The notes: generated from the sequence alone by a model not told the origin. Shown: positions 11,216-22,850, counted from the first letter of the stretch. The stretch: DNA of 64,000 bases from Branchipolynoe longqiensis (GCA_030323885.1 CM059197.1:33621884-33685883), one strand, 5' to 3'. Translations and numbers: made by a program.

Positions 11216-13060
11216 CATAGCTATGGGGATCTGGGTAAGTAGGTGACAGGAAGGTAAAGGAAGGTGTCTACTGCTATACCAATATTTCACATTTCTAGAC
11301 AACTTCTATTGGATGCTGCATAACACTGAATGCAATGGGCGCCGTTTTTTATGACGTGAATCTTTAATAGGCTTAAATGATTCCAGTATGTCTTTGTCTG
11401 AAATGCTTACAAACAATGTTTCTAAACACCCCCCCTCACACACACACACCCTCTGCTACTCCCCGCTGATAATCAGTGATCCAACACGCCGGGTCCTAGC
11501 TACCACACACCCCACCCCACCCCCACCCCCAACCCAAATTTTCCCAGCAAATATTTCAGATGAGATACAATACAACTTTTCCTGTATCATGGTAGTGTAC
11601 ATGCACCAATGCCTTATGTTGTCTAAGCTGTAGCTGTGATCCGAGGTGCTGGGTCTCAGCTTCAGTCCTTACTGAGGGACCAGCGGAATTCGGAATATTC
11701 ATATTGCGACATGCGATATGGAATTCAATTTTATCCTTTAAGTGCTAACATAATAAATACGAAACTAATGGGACGAACATTTAGTACCACGGGTCCATGT
11801 GGGTATTTGTCATTATCCCTAGTCCCTTCATGTTATTCTTATTATATTATACTTTCCCCTCACCCCCTACCCCACATCTTTATAGGGGGAGTCCTTTGGA
11901 ATATATTAGAAATGTTTGCAAGTTGGTTTTGATTAGTTGATGTTTATGATTTGGAGTATTTCTCTGAATATATTTGATTTAATATCATATTTCAGAATAT
12001 ATCACGATTATTTCTAGCTGTTTTTCAATAGTGCTTCGTTCTTTCTAACATTCTATTTTTCCATTATTCATGCTTAAAATAGTGTCAGGTAAGGACATGG
12101 AACCTAATTTTCTCCCTAGGTTTTAAGACTTTGACCACAATATTTTTAATATATTTTTGTGTTACTTTAAAAATAAAGAATAAAGCTAAGGTTATTTATT
12201 ACCTCATGCTCTTCTTTGACCAACCCCATATACATATGTTAACGTTGTGCACTTTTGCTAAGCGTAGAATTAGACTTGTCCAGCACTGTTTTGAAGTTCA
12301 CCGATTCGGTTTGTATGACACACACATACGTTATGCTTTCGTTTTGGTCACATACTGCATTGGTTTGTTACCACCAAAGACAATGCGCAACAAGACGCAC
12401 CACTCAGCGCTTTCCCGTGAAATGCAGATGCAGTGCTGCCACCCAACGGCAAACAAGGCAATTTGACGGGTCCCCTCCCCCGACTTGACTGCTGTACTAT
12501 TGAAACAAGGGGACAGGTTCCCTAGCCCACCCTGACTGTTATACCATCAAAGACAATGTATGACAATTATAGTATATTATCTCCTAATATTAATACTGTA
12601 AACAGTATTTCTATTATAATAATTCAATACCAACATGATTTCACTAAATTGAACACTTATTTCAATTTTGACATTTTTATGATAACGTTCATACCTACTT
12701 ACTACTAGTACTACCAAAGACAAAGTAATTGCCATTTAATGTGCACCGTGTTTGCCATGGGATGGCGCCACTGCATGATTATTTCAGAAATTCCTATATG
12801 AAAGTGCGGAGGACCGAAGAGATTCGGTGCCGCCCCAACGCTTCGCCGTTATAACATTGTAAAGATGTCCCAAGCTTCTACAACTGCCCCTACTGAAGAC
12901 TAATCTTCAACCAAAGATTGGGCCGATTTATCAGAGCCTCTCAATAATGTTGCAGTTCTGCAACCAGTAACTGTCGTAAGGTTACAAACCACCCCAAGCA
13001 AGCAGCAAGCTGGCGCATCTTCTCATACATTGTCTTTGTTACCACTCACCAGGGCAAGGT
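11216..13060. other. Mostly unique intronic sequence with one coding-like remnant
   Basis: AT-rich. A short phrase CCAAAGACAATG recurs at about 12375, 12546 and 12714, and is inverted at 13027, suggesting the decayed ends of an old element. From 12865 an ATG opens a frame with one early TAA and then about 60 codons of non-repetitive sequence (including TKDWADLSEPLNN). I do not recognise it. It may be a pseudogene or a gag-like remnant. Confidence 0.4.
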
Positions 13061-13069
13061 AGCGGTGTG

Positions 13070-13375
13070 TGCGTTTGTGGTTTACGTCCTAGCAACATCT
13101 AAGGTCATATCAGGAAGGATACTGACTTGTGACAGTGCACACTCATGGCAATTTTATAGTGCACCATGACCTGATATCCCACTCAGTCACATTATCATGA
13201 CACTGAGCCAACCAGTCCTTGCCCTATCCTAATGATGCCGAGCGCCTGTCTAGGAAGCAAGAAGTATCAATTTTTAAGTCATTGGTTTGACTCGACCAGG
13301 GTTCGAACCCACGATCCCATGGTCTACCAACACGGGAGATGGACGCTCTACTCTTTCGGCCATCCCGTCTGGTTA
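13070..13375 (-). mobile_element. SINE family 1 copy
   Basis: Minus-strand copy running from TTTACGTCCTAGCAACATCT to the tRNA-like head near 13355-13375 (CTCGACCAGGGTTCGAACCC). Confidence 0.85.
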
Positions 13376-13558
13376 CGTGGAGATGGGTGTATTTATGTAA
13401 CTCACTGCAAAGTAGGTCTATCTGTCGTTTCAAACAGCGTCAAAATGTCTAATCAACGGAACATGGTCTGGTTAATGTAAGTCCTTTATTGTTGAATAGA
13501 CTGTCCTATTCTATTAAGTTGTAAATGTATATGTATATAAGAATGTATATATGTATAT

Positions 13559-14345
13559 GGGTCACTCTCCTGAAAACTGGCCAGAAGTGTCACATGGAGA
13601 GTTAAAATCTAATATTTGAATTCTTTACATTTTTTGGTTGCAAATGAAAGCTGGAAATCCCCCCCCCCCTTTACATCTATGTAATATATAAATTGATGAG
13701 ATAAATAATAAATGTGTAGTCCATGATTAAGCTATGTCTTATGGCAGTATAACATGTGTGTCACACATGTAACACATGTTTAGGACACCACACAGTCTGC
13801 TTAATAAAAATCTAATCAGAATTAAATAATATCATACTTAGAAGCATATTAATCATGACATAATATACAGAAATATGTAGTGCTTATATTGATAATTCCC
13901 AGCCATGCTTTATTCACTGAATAATTAGTGTACAATATTTGTGTGGCATCCAGACACCACTGGTTACACGTGTGACGGAAATTTGTAATGTTATTTCTGA
14001 AGACATCAGATTTTTCTTTGTTTAATTTAAGCATGCATACATGTTAATAAATACTTCCTTTTTGATTTGGGAACTGTTTTGTTTGATATATCAATGCAAG
14101 ACAAGATGTTAATAATGATTCAACCACGTCCCATTTGTCATGTTACATTTGTCATGTGGCTGACTGTAAATGGTTTTTTTTGGTACAAAAACACTTCATA
14201 ATTAAAAGGACCAAAGTTGCACACAGTTTATTTTATTTCCTTTATTTCTTTCATCAAATCTGAACATGAATATGAACAGTATAAAGAAAAGTATTGATGT
14301 TTTAAAAACCCATCCCATGCTGACCAGTTTTCAGGAGAGTGACCC
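13559..14345. mobile_element. MITE with GGGTCACTCTCCTG ends
   Basis: The first 22 bases, GGGTCACTCTCCTGAAAACT plus GG, are repeated in perfect inverted form at the right end (CCAGTTTTCAGGAGAGTGAC plus CC, ending 14345). The interior is AT-rich without an ORF longer than about 60 codons. TA-rich microsatellite lies immediately outside both ends. Confidence 0.7.
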
Positions 14346-14463
14346 ATATATATGTATACTTATGTGTATATATATATGTATATATGTATGTATATGTGTA
14401 TATATTAAGTATATATATATATATATCTGTATGTGTATGGTTGTATGCATATATGTATATATA
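14346..14463. repeat. TATATGTA microsatellite
   Basis: TATATGTATATATG repeats lying between two MITEs. Confidence 0.9.
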
Positions 14464-15511
14464 TCAGGGATGAAAGTTATCTCCAACAAAAAACGCGGAA
14501 AGCAAGCCGAGATTATTACACCAATGGCGAATTTCTGCAAAAACGCGGATTACATTTCCCCCCCATCGGATTAGCATTGTCAGGGAATTGCAGAAAAATG
14601 CCCGAAGTCAACTTTCAACTATCTTTATTGTGATTATATTATCACTCATTCCCAACTATTTCTCGTTTGGGTTTTATGTTCTAGCAACATCTGAGATTAT
14701 TTAAGAATAGGATTCGAACTAACCAATTGTTGTCATACACATCCTGATTCCTTGATATTTTGTTTAGCGCTTATACCCCTGTCACACTACGACGTAACGA
14801 GCAAATGTGAGCCTAACGTGGTGATTTTTCATCATTACGTTGACGTACGTTGGATTATGTTATGATGACGTCAGAATGACGTTAGACTGACGTCGAGCTA
14901 CGTCACATTACGTCATGTTACGTCGAGTTACGTCGAGGTTTTGGACATGTTCAAAACTTTCGACGTAGCTCGAACGTAAGGGTTTACGTTCGCCATACGT
15001 TCTGTTCACGTTCAGCGAACGTCAATGATGTTAAACGGACGTTAGGCAAACGCTGCTCACTACGTTCAACTACGTTCCACTACGTTGACCCACATTAAAC
15101 CGGGTGGAAATGCCCACGCGGCGTAATGGGAACGTCAGGAGAACGTCAGGAGAACGTCAGGAGAACGTCAGGAGAATGTCAGGAGAACGTACATTCAACG
15201 TACGTTCAACATCTCATGACGTATGTAACATCACGTAGCGTTCTTCTGGCGATGGAATAACGTTCATAACGTTCCGTGAGCGTAATGACGTTGTCCTCTC
15301 TCATTGAATGATGGTATTACTACGCTTTACCGACATTACGCTCTCGTCCACTACGCTGCATCCACGTTCAACTTGTGCCCAAATTTGCATACTATGCCGA
15401 GAAGTTCAACGTTCTTCACGTTCTCCCTACGTTGACGTCGTTATGTCATAGTGTGACAGGGCCTTAATCAGTAACTATTTTTTAAATCGCGGACAGCTTT
15501 CATTCCTGATA
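14464..15511. mobile_element. CAGGGATGAAAG element, split by MITE P2
   Basis: The left end CAGGGATGAAAG and right end CTTTCATTCCTG are inverted copies. The element consists of 14464-14773 and 15464-15511, with the Harbinger-like MITE P2 between them. A related piece occurs inverted at about 53490-53588 (CCCTGACAATGCTAATCCTA and CATTTTCATCCCTG). The ends resemble those of some hAT-type elements, but no transposase is present. Confidence 0.65.
14774..15463. mobile_element. Harbinger-like MITE P2 (AACGTCAGGAG interior)
   Basis: Ends are TACCCCTGTCACACTACGAC and TAGTGTGACAGGGCC, flanked by TTA at 14771-14773 and 15464-15466. The interior is dense in ACGT and ACGTTA words. It includes about five tandem copies of GAACGTCAGGA at 15129-15187 and the core TTTTGGACATGTTCAAAA at 14939-14956. 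P3 at 29322-30000 is the same family in the opposite orientation. Confidence 0.78.
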
Positions 15512-15796
15512 TATGAATATGTATATATATATATATATATATTGGTATATACCTACGGTGCAACTGACACTTGTCGACTACCATTGTAGGGGAGATGGGC
15601 CACAGGTGGCGCCACCAGTCAAGTGTGGAGTCTTACAGAGAATAACAATAGTAATAACTATAATATCATAATATAATATATAATGGAAACAATTCCCTTT
15701 GTATTTTTATACTCGCATAATTCGTTATCCATCACATATATATATATGGATGTATATAAATATATATCCACATATCAAAATGGATACTTATATATG

Positions 15797-15846
<50 letters not shown>

Positions 15847-16080
15847 TATATATTTGGCAATAACAGGGACCTATCAAAGGCTGTGTCATATCAGCTCAAA
15901 TGAAACTCTCCAGGGGTGACCCAAAGCCTATATCTTTCATTGCCAACCTAACCCCATGGCTCTAGGCTATTTATAGATATAAATAATATTAGTGGGTTTT
16001 CAGTTTCGGAGCGCTGTGTGAGAGTTACGACGGAGCGGTGGCCACGGTGCGACCCCCTCGGCATGCTGTTCTCTAGGGGG
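15512..16080. repeat. TA microsatellites around a dispersed repeat fragment
   Basis: TA runs at 15519-15542 and 15733-15850. Between them lies a repeat shared with 40360-40510, 50850-50935 and 62860-63050 (ATTTTTATACTCGCATAATT and CATCACATATATAT), preceded by GGCCACAGGTGGCGCCACC. From 15860 to 16080 I see only unique sequence. Confidence 0.6.
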
Positions 16081-16084
16081 TAAA

Positions 16085-16800
16085 TGAGGTTGAACTTGAG
16101 GCGGGGTGGGGTATATGGAGAGGGGAGTGTGGAGGGAAGGAGGGAGAGAGGGAGGGATGGAGAGGAAGTGAGTGAGCGGGACGGGAGGGAGGGTGGGGAG
16201 GGAGGAAGGGAGGGGGGAGGGAGGGAGAGGAGTGAGTGAGAGGGAGGGGAGGGAGGAAGGGAGGGAAGGATAGATTAGGGGAGAGAGGGAGGGGGGGGGG
16301 ACAGGTGGGGGTGTCGTAGAGGAGGGGAGTGTGGAGGAAGGGTGATGGGGAGGGAGGGAGGGGGGAGGAGGGGAGGGGGAGGGAGGGGGGGGGGGAGGGA
16401 GGGGGAGGGAGGGAGGGTGGGAGGAAGGAGGGCGTGAGGGAGGGAGGGAGGAGGAGGCAGGGAAGGAGGGAGGGAGGGAAAGAGAGAGGGAGGGACGGAG
16501 AGAGGGGTTGTGAGAGAGGGCGAGGGTAGGGAGAGGTGGGGGTGTCCTCGAGGAGGAGGATGGTGTGTGTGGTGGAGAGTGGTGGAGGAGAGGAGTGTGG
16601 CGGGTAGAGGGAAGGAGAGGGGGGGAGGACAGAGGGAGGGGGGTGAGTGAGAGGGATGGAAGGGGGGAGGGAGGGAGGGAGGGAGGAAGGGAGGGAATGA
16701 TAGGGGCGATGAGAGAGGGAGGGATGAGGAGGGCGGTGGGAGGGAGGGGGGAGTGGCGGTGTCGTGGAGGAGATGGGCGGGGGGGGGGGGGGGGGTGATC
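16085..16800. repeat. GGGAGGGA purine tract
   Basis: GAGGGAGGGAGG repeats with a subrepeat of about 240 bases (GGTGTCGTGGAGGAGG-like phrases near 16310, 16545 and 16760). Frames on both strands are compositional. It is strongly prone to G-quadruplex formation on the + strand. Confidence 0.92.
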
Positions 16801-17520
16801 GGTAGCTCAAAGCGCAGAAGAGCAATTCACCCCGATCCTCCATCGTAACACATACGTCTGACAGGTGCAATCAGCCTGTCGTCTCACTTGTCCAAACAAG
16901 CCCCGCGTCGTGTGTTTGGTGGCGGGAATTCCCCTGGAAACGCGGCGCTCATGGCGCCAGACGGCCCCCTGGTGGCGCTGATCGTAATGACTGACAGTTG
17001 CCATCCTTGCAGATTGACCTCCGTCGCACCTCGCGCCCTACCCAATTTGGCGTTGTGCCTCCTGAATATTGCCTCCGATTTTTGCGCACCGCCGCTTCTA
17101 CTCTCCAATCACATGTTGGGCCCGTGTTTTCACCCGTGTTGTGACGTTGCCATGTTTTGTGTTTGGACAGTGGTTTATTTATTTTAAAAACAACGCTGTA
17201 ATTTGGTGTCTGGTAGCAGACGCCAAGTTTCAAATCTCCATGCAGAAACTTGATATGTGTTATGTGTGTATATTTATATACGCTAACGCCATCTCGGTTT
17301 GGAGAGTCACTGGTGTCGTCATGTCGTCTGCTGCTCCGTTAATGTTTGCCTTGCGGAATGAAAGGAAAACACAACAAATGAACAAACCGGGGTTTGTCGG
17401 GAAATGACTCCGCCCCGCCGGCTAATCTAACCGATGGCTCGGGCGACTACCAATGGAATTACAGCGGCCCGATTGAAAGGAGTAATCAGCCAGGCTGTTT
17501 GCGTCGGGCTTTCCACTTGC
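16801..17520. other. Unique, relatively GC-rich sequence with CTCF-like motif
   Basis: Not repetitive within the window. GGCCCCCTGGTGG at 16963-16975 fits the CTCF core consensus. Open frames exist (about 100 residues at 16888-17187) but show no recognisable domain or donor site. I cannot call a gene. A regulatory segment within the presumed anosmin intron is possible. Confidence 0.4.
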
Positions 17521-17624
17521 CGCCTTGAATTTCCCGGCAAAGCAAAGCGCCCTTTCTTTGAAGAGATCAAGGCCTGTGCGTCGTCTTGATTATTTATCAA
17601 CAATCGTGACCGAATGGCATAACT

Positions 17625-18030
17625 GTCACTATCAGAGGTCAGCGTCAGAGGTCAGCGTCCGAGTTCACTGTCAGAGGGCAGTGGTAGAGGTCAGTTTCAG
17701 AGGTCAGTCTCAGAAGTCACTGTTAGAGGGCAGTGCCAGAGGTCACTGTCAGGGCAGCGCCAAAGGGCAGTGTCAGAGGTCAGTGTCAGAGGTCAGCGTC
17801 CGAGTTCACTGTCAGAGGGCAGAGGTCGAGGTCAGTTTCAGAGGTCAGTGTCAGAAGTCACTGTTAGAGGGCAGTGCCAGAGGTCACTGTCAGAGGGTAG
17901 TGCCAAAGGGCAGTGTCAGAGGTCACTGTCAGGGGGTAGTGTCAGAGGGCAGTGTCAAAGGTCACTGTCAGAGGGCAGTGTCAGAGGGAAGCGCCAGAGG
18001 GCAGTGTGAGCGGGCACTGTCAAAGAAGGG
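17625..18030. repeat. GTCAGAGGGCA minisatellite
   Basis: The unit is TGTCAGAGGTCAC/TGTCAGAGGGCAG, 12-13 bases, with a higher-order duplication: the stretch from 17641 is repeated from about 17790. The Gln/Ser/Arg-rich frame here is repeat-derived. From 18030 to 18900 is unique AT-rich intron. Confidence 0.9.
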
Positions 18031-18904
18031 CATTGACACACAGTGTGAGGTAATCATTGGAACAATTTGGTGCTCTCCTGGTTGTTTTTTGAGGGGTCGT
18101 TTTTTGTGTTTTTTTTGGTGATTTTGTTCTCGCTCTATGATGTGTGGTAAATATTGTATTCTTTATAATAATCAATTTTATCGGTGCTGAAGAATGGGTA
18201 TTCTGGTTGGGTTTGGCTTGTTTGGGTTTAGATTCAATATATTCTGACATTTTAGTTTTCCTACACATGACCGTTTCCGGAGAATATATTCTGCATGCAT
18301 TGTTTTTTTGGTGTTTTTTTTGCATTTCCTTTGGAAAACTGTAAGCACAAGAGGACACACTTGCGAAGGAAATATGGCACTTAGGACACATTGTTCACAC
18401 ACATCCCACGTTGATAGCTTAATTTAACAATTAAGAAAAGTGTTATATCTGCACTCTGATCACCAGCAACCTCACCTCACAATTTATTTTTGTGTACAGC
18501 AATTCTTCCCTATAATTAGACCCTGCTCTGATCATCTCAATCTACTGCTATTAGCATACTACCATCTTTTCTGTTCTTGGTTTTGTATTTCAGCCTTAGT
18601 TGGGTTTTTTTTCTCATATTAAAAAAAAGGAAATAGAAGAAAGTTGGAATGTTCTACGCATCATAATTATTTATTACACATTATTTAAAAGATGAAATTG
18701 GAACTGCAATCCAGTATGTAAATTACCAACATCCATAGATTCTTATTATTATTATTATTTCTGCTGAATATTTAATATCTCCTGTTGAGTAGGTTCATTA
18801 TGCATCGCGAATTAACCACGTGACTCATAAGGAAGTGATTTTAGTTATATTATTATTGTTGTTATTACTATTATTTAAATGTCACATCTGTTATGCACCT
18901 ACAG

Positions 18905-19032
18905 AGCCTCATCCACCGGGTCCACCGCAAAATCTGTCGGAGGGGGAGACTCGGATAGAGAGCAATCAGATTCACGTCACTATACACTGGAAGCCGCCCA
19001 AGAAGTCTGACCTGCCAGTGTCACGGTATAAG
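18905..19032 (+). CDS. ANOS1: anosmin-1 exon A, start of FN3 domain 2
   Basis: The acceptor is CACCTACAG and the donor is AAG|GTAAGA. The first two bases complete a split codon, so the entering intron is phase 1 if the AG at 18903-18904 is used. An AG two bases further on would give phase 0; phase 1 is preferred because the other domain-boundary introns here are phase 1. The peptide begins PHPPGPPQNLSEG, with an N-glycosylation sequon NLS, and continues through VTIHWKPPKKSDLPVSRYK. The tryptophan is the core residue of FN3 strand B. This matches the proline-rich opening and DLPV/DIPV-HHYK motif of anosmin FN3-2. An ATG lies in frame upstream (18820), but it is intronic and not a start. Confidence 0.88.
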
Positions 19033-19120
19033 GTAAGAATGGCCCCTATGAGCATGTAAGAAAAGCAGCAGCAGCAGCACTTGGACAATGCAGATCTGTC
19101 CCCAACACTTGTAAGCTTAA

Positions 19121-19456
19121 AGCTGCATAGTCCGATGAAATATAAAATTTTCAAAACCAACCCAATTATCTAGATTTGATGTTACATATCTAACTTAGAT
19201 ACTAATGCATTTGTTACTGCATAGAAGGCAATACTGAGTCAATTTCACTGAACCCGTTACTGCAGAAGTCTATGGTGTCAGAGTTTTGGCAAGCATGCCA
19301 AAACTAATTTTCCATGTTTGCACTCAAAACGACTCAAAAGTTTACCGTTTAAAATAGAAGTAACTTTGAATTAGTGTAAAGTAGATACTAGTGATCGGTC
19401 TAATATATTTATCTCAGAAAAAATACAGAAATTCAAAACCATCAGACTATGCAACT
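19121..19456. mobile_element. TTAA-flanked MITE, copy M1
   Basis: Ends are AGCTGCATAGTCCGATGAAA and CATCAGACTATGCAACT in inverted form, flanked by TTAA at 19117-19120 and 19457-19460. It is 336 bases with no ORF. The TTAA target duplication is typical of piggyBac-type transposons, but the terminal bases are not those of a canonical piggyBac, so the superfamily is uncertain. Confidence 0.75.
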
Positions 19457-19460
19457 TTAA

Positions 19461-19797
19461 GGAGGGCTGGACTTAGTTCAGGTGGTAGAGTGCCCACCTG
19501 TAAAGCTGTCGGTCATCGGATCGATCCTTCTCAGTGGATCCATTTGCAGTTTGGGCTATTTTCCATTCCAACCATTGGTCGACAACTGGTTTATCAAAGG
19601 CTGTGGTATGTGCTGTCCAGTCTGTGGGAAAGTGCATATAAAAGGCCCCTTGGTGCTTATCGCAAAGAGTAGCCTATGTGGTGCTCCCAGCAGGTTTCCT
19701 CCAAAGAAATATGTCAGAATGACCATATGTTTGACATCGAATATCCGATGATGAAAATCAATGTGCTCTAGAGGTGTTGTTAAATAAAACAAGCGTT
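19461..19797 (+). mobile_element. SINE family 3 with GTGCTCTAGAGG tail
   Basis: It starts next to MITE M1 with a tRNA-like head (TAGTTCAGGTGGTAGAGTGC, then GGATCGATCC as B box). It ends CAATGTGCTCTAGAGGTGTT followed by GTTAAATAAAACAAGC. A tail fragment also occurs at 43167-43205. I recall similar tails in mollusc genomes, which is the main hint to the host lineage. Confidence 0.75.
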
Positions 19798-19924
19798 ATG
19801 TATGTTTAAGGTAGATTATTATCATAAGTGAAATTTGTCAATCCTTCGACAATTTTAACCAAGTTGTAGCTATGTCATATCACAGTTTTATTTTTTATTG
19901 TACGACGCTTTAGAATTGTTCCTG

Positions 19925-20985
19925 CTAGTGAGTGCACCCTACAGTGCACATTGCACACTTCAGTGGGAAAATAACTCATGGCAGGGTGCACTGTAGTATA
20001 TAAAGTACATTACAGGATGTATTGTAGTACACGCAGTGCATAGTGAAGTTCACAATGCAGTGCATTACACTATGCAGTGCCACTGTAATACGTGTGTTAC
20101 ATGGTGCAAATTGTGTATTCAACAGGTATTGTACACCTTATTCTATATACCTTTTGTGTAAATAACCCTGAATTGAAAAATGGCTGGAAGACCAGTGCTT
20201 CGGCACTGACAAAAGACTTATTCAGCAGAATAAACATATTTACCACCAAAAGAAATATTTTAAATATGGTGCATTGTGTTTTGCATTGTGGCACACAGAG
20301 GACATGCTGTCGTGTAAAATACAGTATACCCTGCAGTATACAAGTATACAAAGCAGTGTACACTGTAATAGATTTAATCTATTGCTCTATGCACAGTGTG
20401 TACTGTGGTACACACAATATACACTGCAGTATAAAACAAAGTGTACACTGTAGTAGATATAATACATTGCACTATGTACAGTGTATACTGTGGTTCGTAC
20501 AGTGCACACAACAGTACAAAATACAGTGCACAATGACCACCCAGCATCCAATACAGTTTCAGGGTCCGTACAGGGCCTGGCAAGTCTTGAACTTCATTTG
20601 TCCCATTTCAAGGCCTTGAAAATCCTTGAATTGACCTATTTTGGGTAATTAGTCTTGAAAATCCTTGAATTCCATTAAACTGTCCGCACTGATCTAAATT
20701 AGTCTGAAATTGCCATTTGCCATTGTTTTTTCCTGAAATCCTAACGAAAATAGTCTTGAATTCTTATCACAAATAGCCTTGAAATAACCTTGAATTCCAT
20801 ATCTTCACATGTCTATGGACCCTACAGTGTAAACCGCAGAATATACTATCACTGTAATACTTATACTAGTACATTGCATGGTGCGCACACAATGCGTGAT
20901 GTGATACACACGTACAATGCACACTACAGTATAAAACATAGCACACACTGCAGTGCACGATGCACAATAGACCACCACTCTGTGG
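19925..20985. repeat. Diverged TACAGTGCACA repeats with an inserted MITE
   Basis: Words such as CAGTGTACACTG and GTAGTACACGCAGTGC recur irregularly at 19925-20555 and 20824-20985. The array is interrupted at about 20560-20823 by an element with ends CAGGGTCCGTACAGGGCC and CTATGGACCCT and an interior rich in CCTTGAAAATCCTTGAA. Such ends and interior are typical of hAT-type non-autonomous elements, from memory. Confidence 0.6.
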
Positions 20986-21439
20986 GAAAAGCTACAAGAC
21001 GTTCCTCACGGCCAAGGGCAGGCCCCTGCGCCTTCGTGATTTCATTATTTAATGCGACACAGGAGGCGTATCTATTCAGGCTAATTATTGAGACAGGAAC
21101 TTAACCTTTAGCTAATGCGGCTCTTCGAGAATGTTTTAACCAAGCACGTCGCAATGTGATTCCATAAGGTTAATGTCTAATTCCACTCTTAAAGGTTGCC
21201 GCAAATGCCAGGCGTTCCAACCCGCCATGCCTCGTTGGATTTCCTACTACTTCTACAGATATTTTTGAAGTTGTTGTTGATAAATTTGTTTATTCTGCTG
21301 AATAAAGGGGCTGTTAAACATAAGTAAAGTCTTAGAGGGTATGCATGCTAGGCATGATACACCAAGGAGGTAAACTTAAAACCCAAAACTAATGACCACT
21401 AACACAACATGGTGAAGGCAGTCAGGGAAAATAACTACA

Positions 21440-21776
21440 GGTCATCATCATCATCACCATGCTGTCGGTCGTGATGCGACAAACACTGCTTTCATTACTT
21501 GACTGCCGCTCTCCATTTAGCTCTGTGCTGTGAGAGTGATGTCCATGAGTCGGTCTTAATGTCTCGCAGCTTCAGGTTTCTCTTGACGGTATCCTTGAAC
21601 TGGAGACGAGGGCGCCCTCTCTTTCTGTAACCAGAAGACAGTTGAGAGTAGAGGATCTGCTTTGGTAGCCTGTCTGATGACATCCTCATGATGTGCCCAG
21701 TCCACCGGAGATTCTTTTTGATCAGAAGATCTTCCATAGAGGGCAGCCCCGTCCATTCGAGTATTTCCTTATTTGC
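21440..21776 (-). pseudogene. Non-LTR retrotransposon remnant, 3' end of reverse transcriptase ORF
   Basis: On the minus strand the frame from 21776 to 21495 has the motif EILEWTGLPSMEDLLIKKNL followed by RWTGHIMRMSSDRLPKQILY and GYRKRGRPRLQFKDTVKRNL. This is the usual C-terminal signature of many LINE reverse transcriptase proteins. A stop lies in frame upstream of 21776 and no catalytic domain is present, so it is a 5'-truncated dead copy. The 3' tail has (GAT)n at about 21441-21456. Confidence 0.85.
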
Positions 21777-22456
21777 TTATTTGTCACTTGTCCTTCCACC
21801 AATTACTAACAACTAACAAATTGGAGAACTAACAGCCTCACAGAGGGTAGGGAGATGTGGGAGAATGCTTGCAAACAGAGAAAGAATGCATCCAGGAGAT
21901 AGCTACACAACAACTGAGAGTAATAAAACAAGGAGAACCATGAGATCATTACTGTCTAGCGGCGAAAAAATATCATTAGACTTAACTGCGAAGGGCAGCA
22001 TAAATACACCATCACCAAAGATAAAAAATAAAAAACATTATGCAGCGCAATTTTTTGTCAAAATTAGATACCCACCCACTAAACCCCCTTGTAATGCTCT
22101 GTAACAGATATACCATACCACATAACTCTTGGACCTACACCCCAACTCCCACCCCCACTTCCTAAACCTTACTTCATATTTTAATCCCCCCCTTAAATTC
22201 TTTTGTCAGTTCCAAAGCACCACTCTTCCAGCCATTTTTCAACTCAGGATTATTTACACACACAAAAATGGTATTTCAAGCTTTAATAAGCGATGGCGAA
22301 ATGTTGGTATTACAGTAGATCCCGTCTTCAACGGACAACTCTGCATTCGGACCAATGTTGTCCTGCTACAGCAGTAGGGAGGTAATTAAATGAAAGAAAG
22401 GCAGTTCGCCGATCACAGCGATGGCTGGAGACAAGGCCTGCTGTACCTGACATTAA
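21777..22456. other. Unique intronic sequence
   Basis: AT-rich. Open frames at 21865-22104 and 22129-22377 lack recognisable domains and have no supporting context. Nothing convincing was found. Confidence 0.5.
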
Positions 22457-22804
22457 AGCTGCATAGTCCGATGAAATATGAAATTTTCAAAACCAAACCA
22501 ATTATCTAGATTTGATTTGATATATCTAACTTAGATACTGATGCACTTATTAAGCATTTGTTTCCGCATAGAATGCAATACTGAGTCAATTTAAAAGAAC
22601 CTGTTACTGCAGAAGTCTATGGGGTCAGAGTTTTGGCAAGCTTGCCGGAACTAATTTTCCCATGTTTGCACTCAAAATATCTCAAAAGTTTACCATTTAA
22701 AATAAAAGTAACTTTGAACTAATGTAAAGTAGATACTAGTGATCGATCTAATATATTTATCTCAGAAAAAATACAGAAATTCAAAACCATCGGACTATGC
22801 AACT
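22457..22804. mobile_element. TTAA-flanked MITE, copy M2
   Basis: Same family as M1 and well conserved, with TTAA at 22453-22456 and 22805-22808. Its right end is only about 45 bases before exon B. Confidence 0.8.
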
Positions 22805-22850
22805 TTAAGATCTGAATGATTCTACGCTGTCATATTAACTATACTTCCAG

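Noticed and set aside
15590..15640. TGGCGCC as an LTR-retrotransposon primer-binding site
   Set aside because: The word is part of a palindrome GGTGGCGCCACC in a dispersed repeat. No LTR or TG...CA ends, and no gag or pol, were found nearby.
16888..17407. Frames of 94-112 residues in unique GC-richer sequence
   Set aside because: No domain, no consistent splice sites, and overlapping frames on both strands. Left as possible regulatory DNA.
17525..18121. 198-residue frame with Gln/Arg/Ser repeats
   Set aside because: It coincides with the GTCAGAGGGCA minisatellite; the frame changes phase freely with unit variants.
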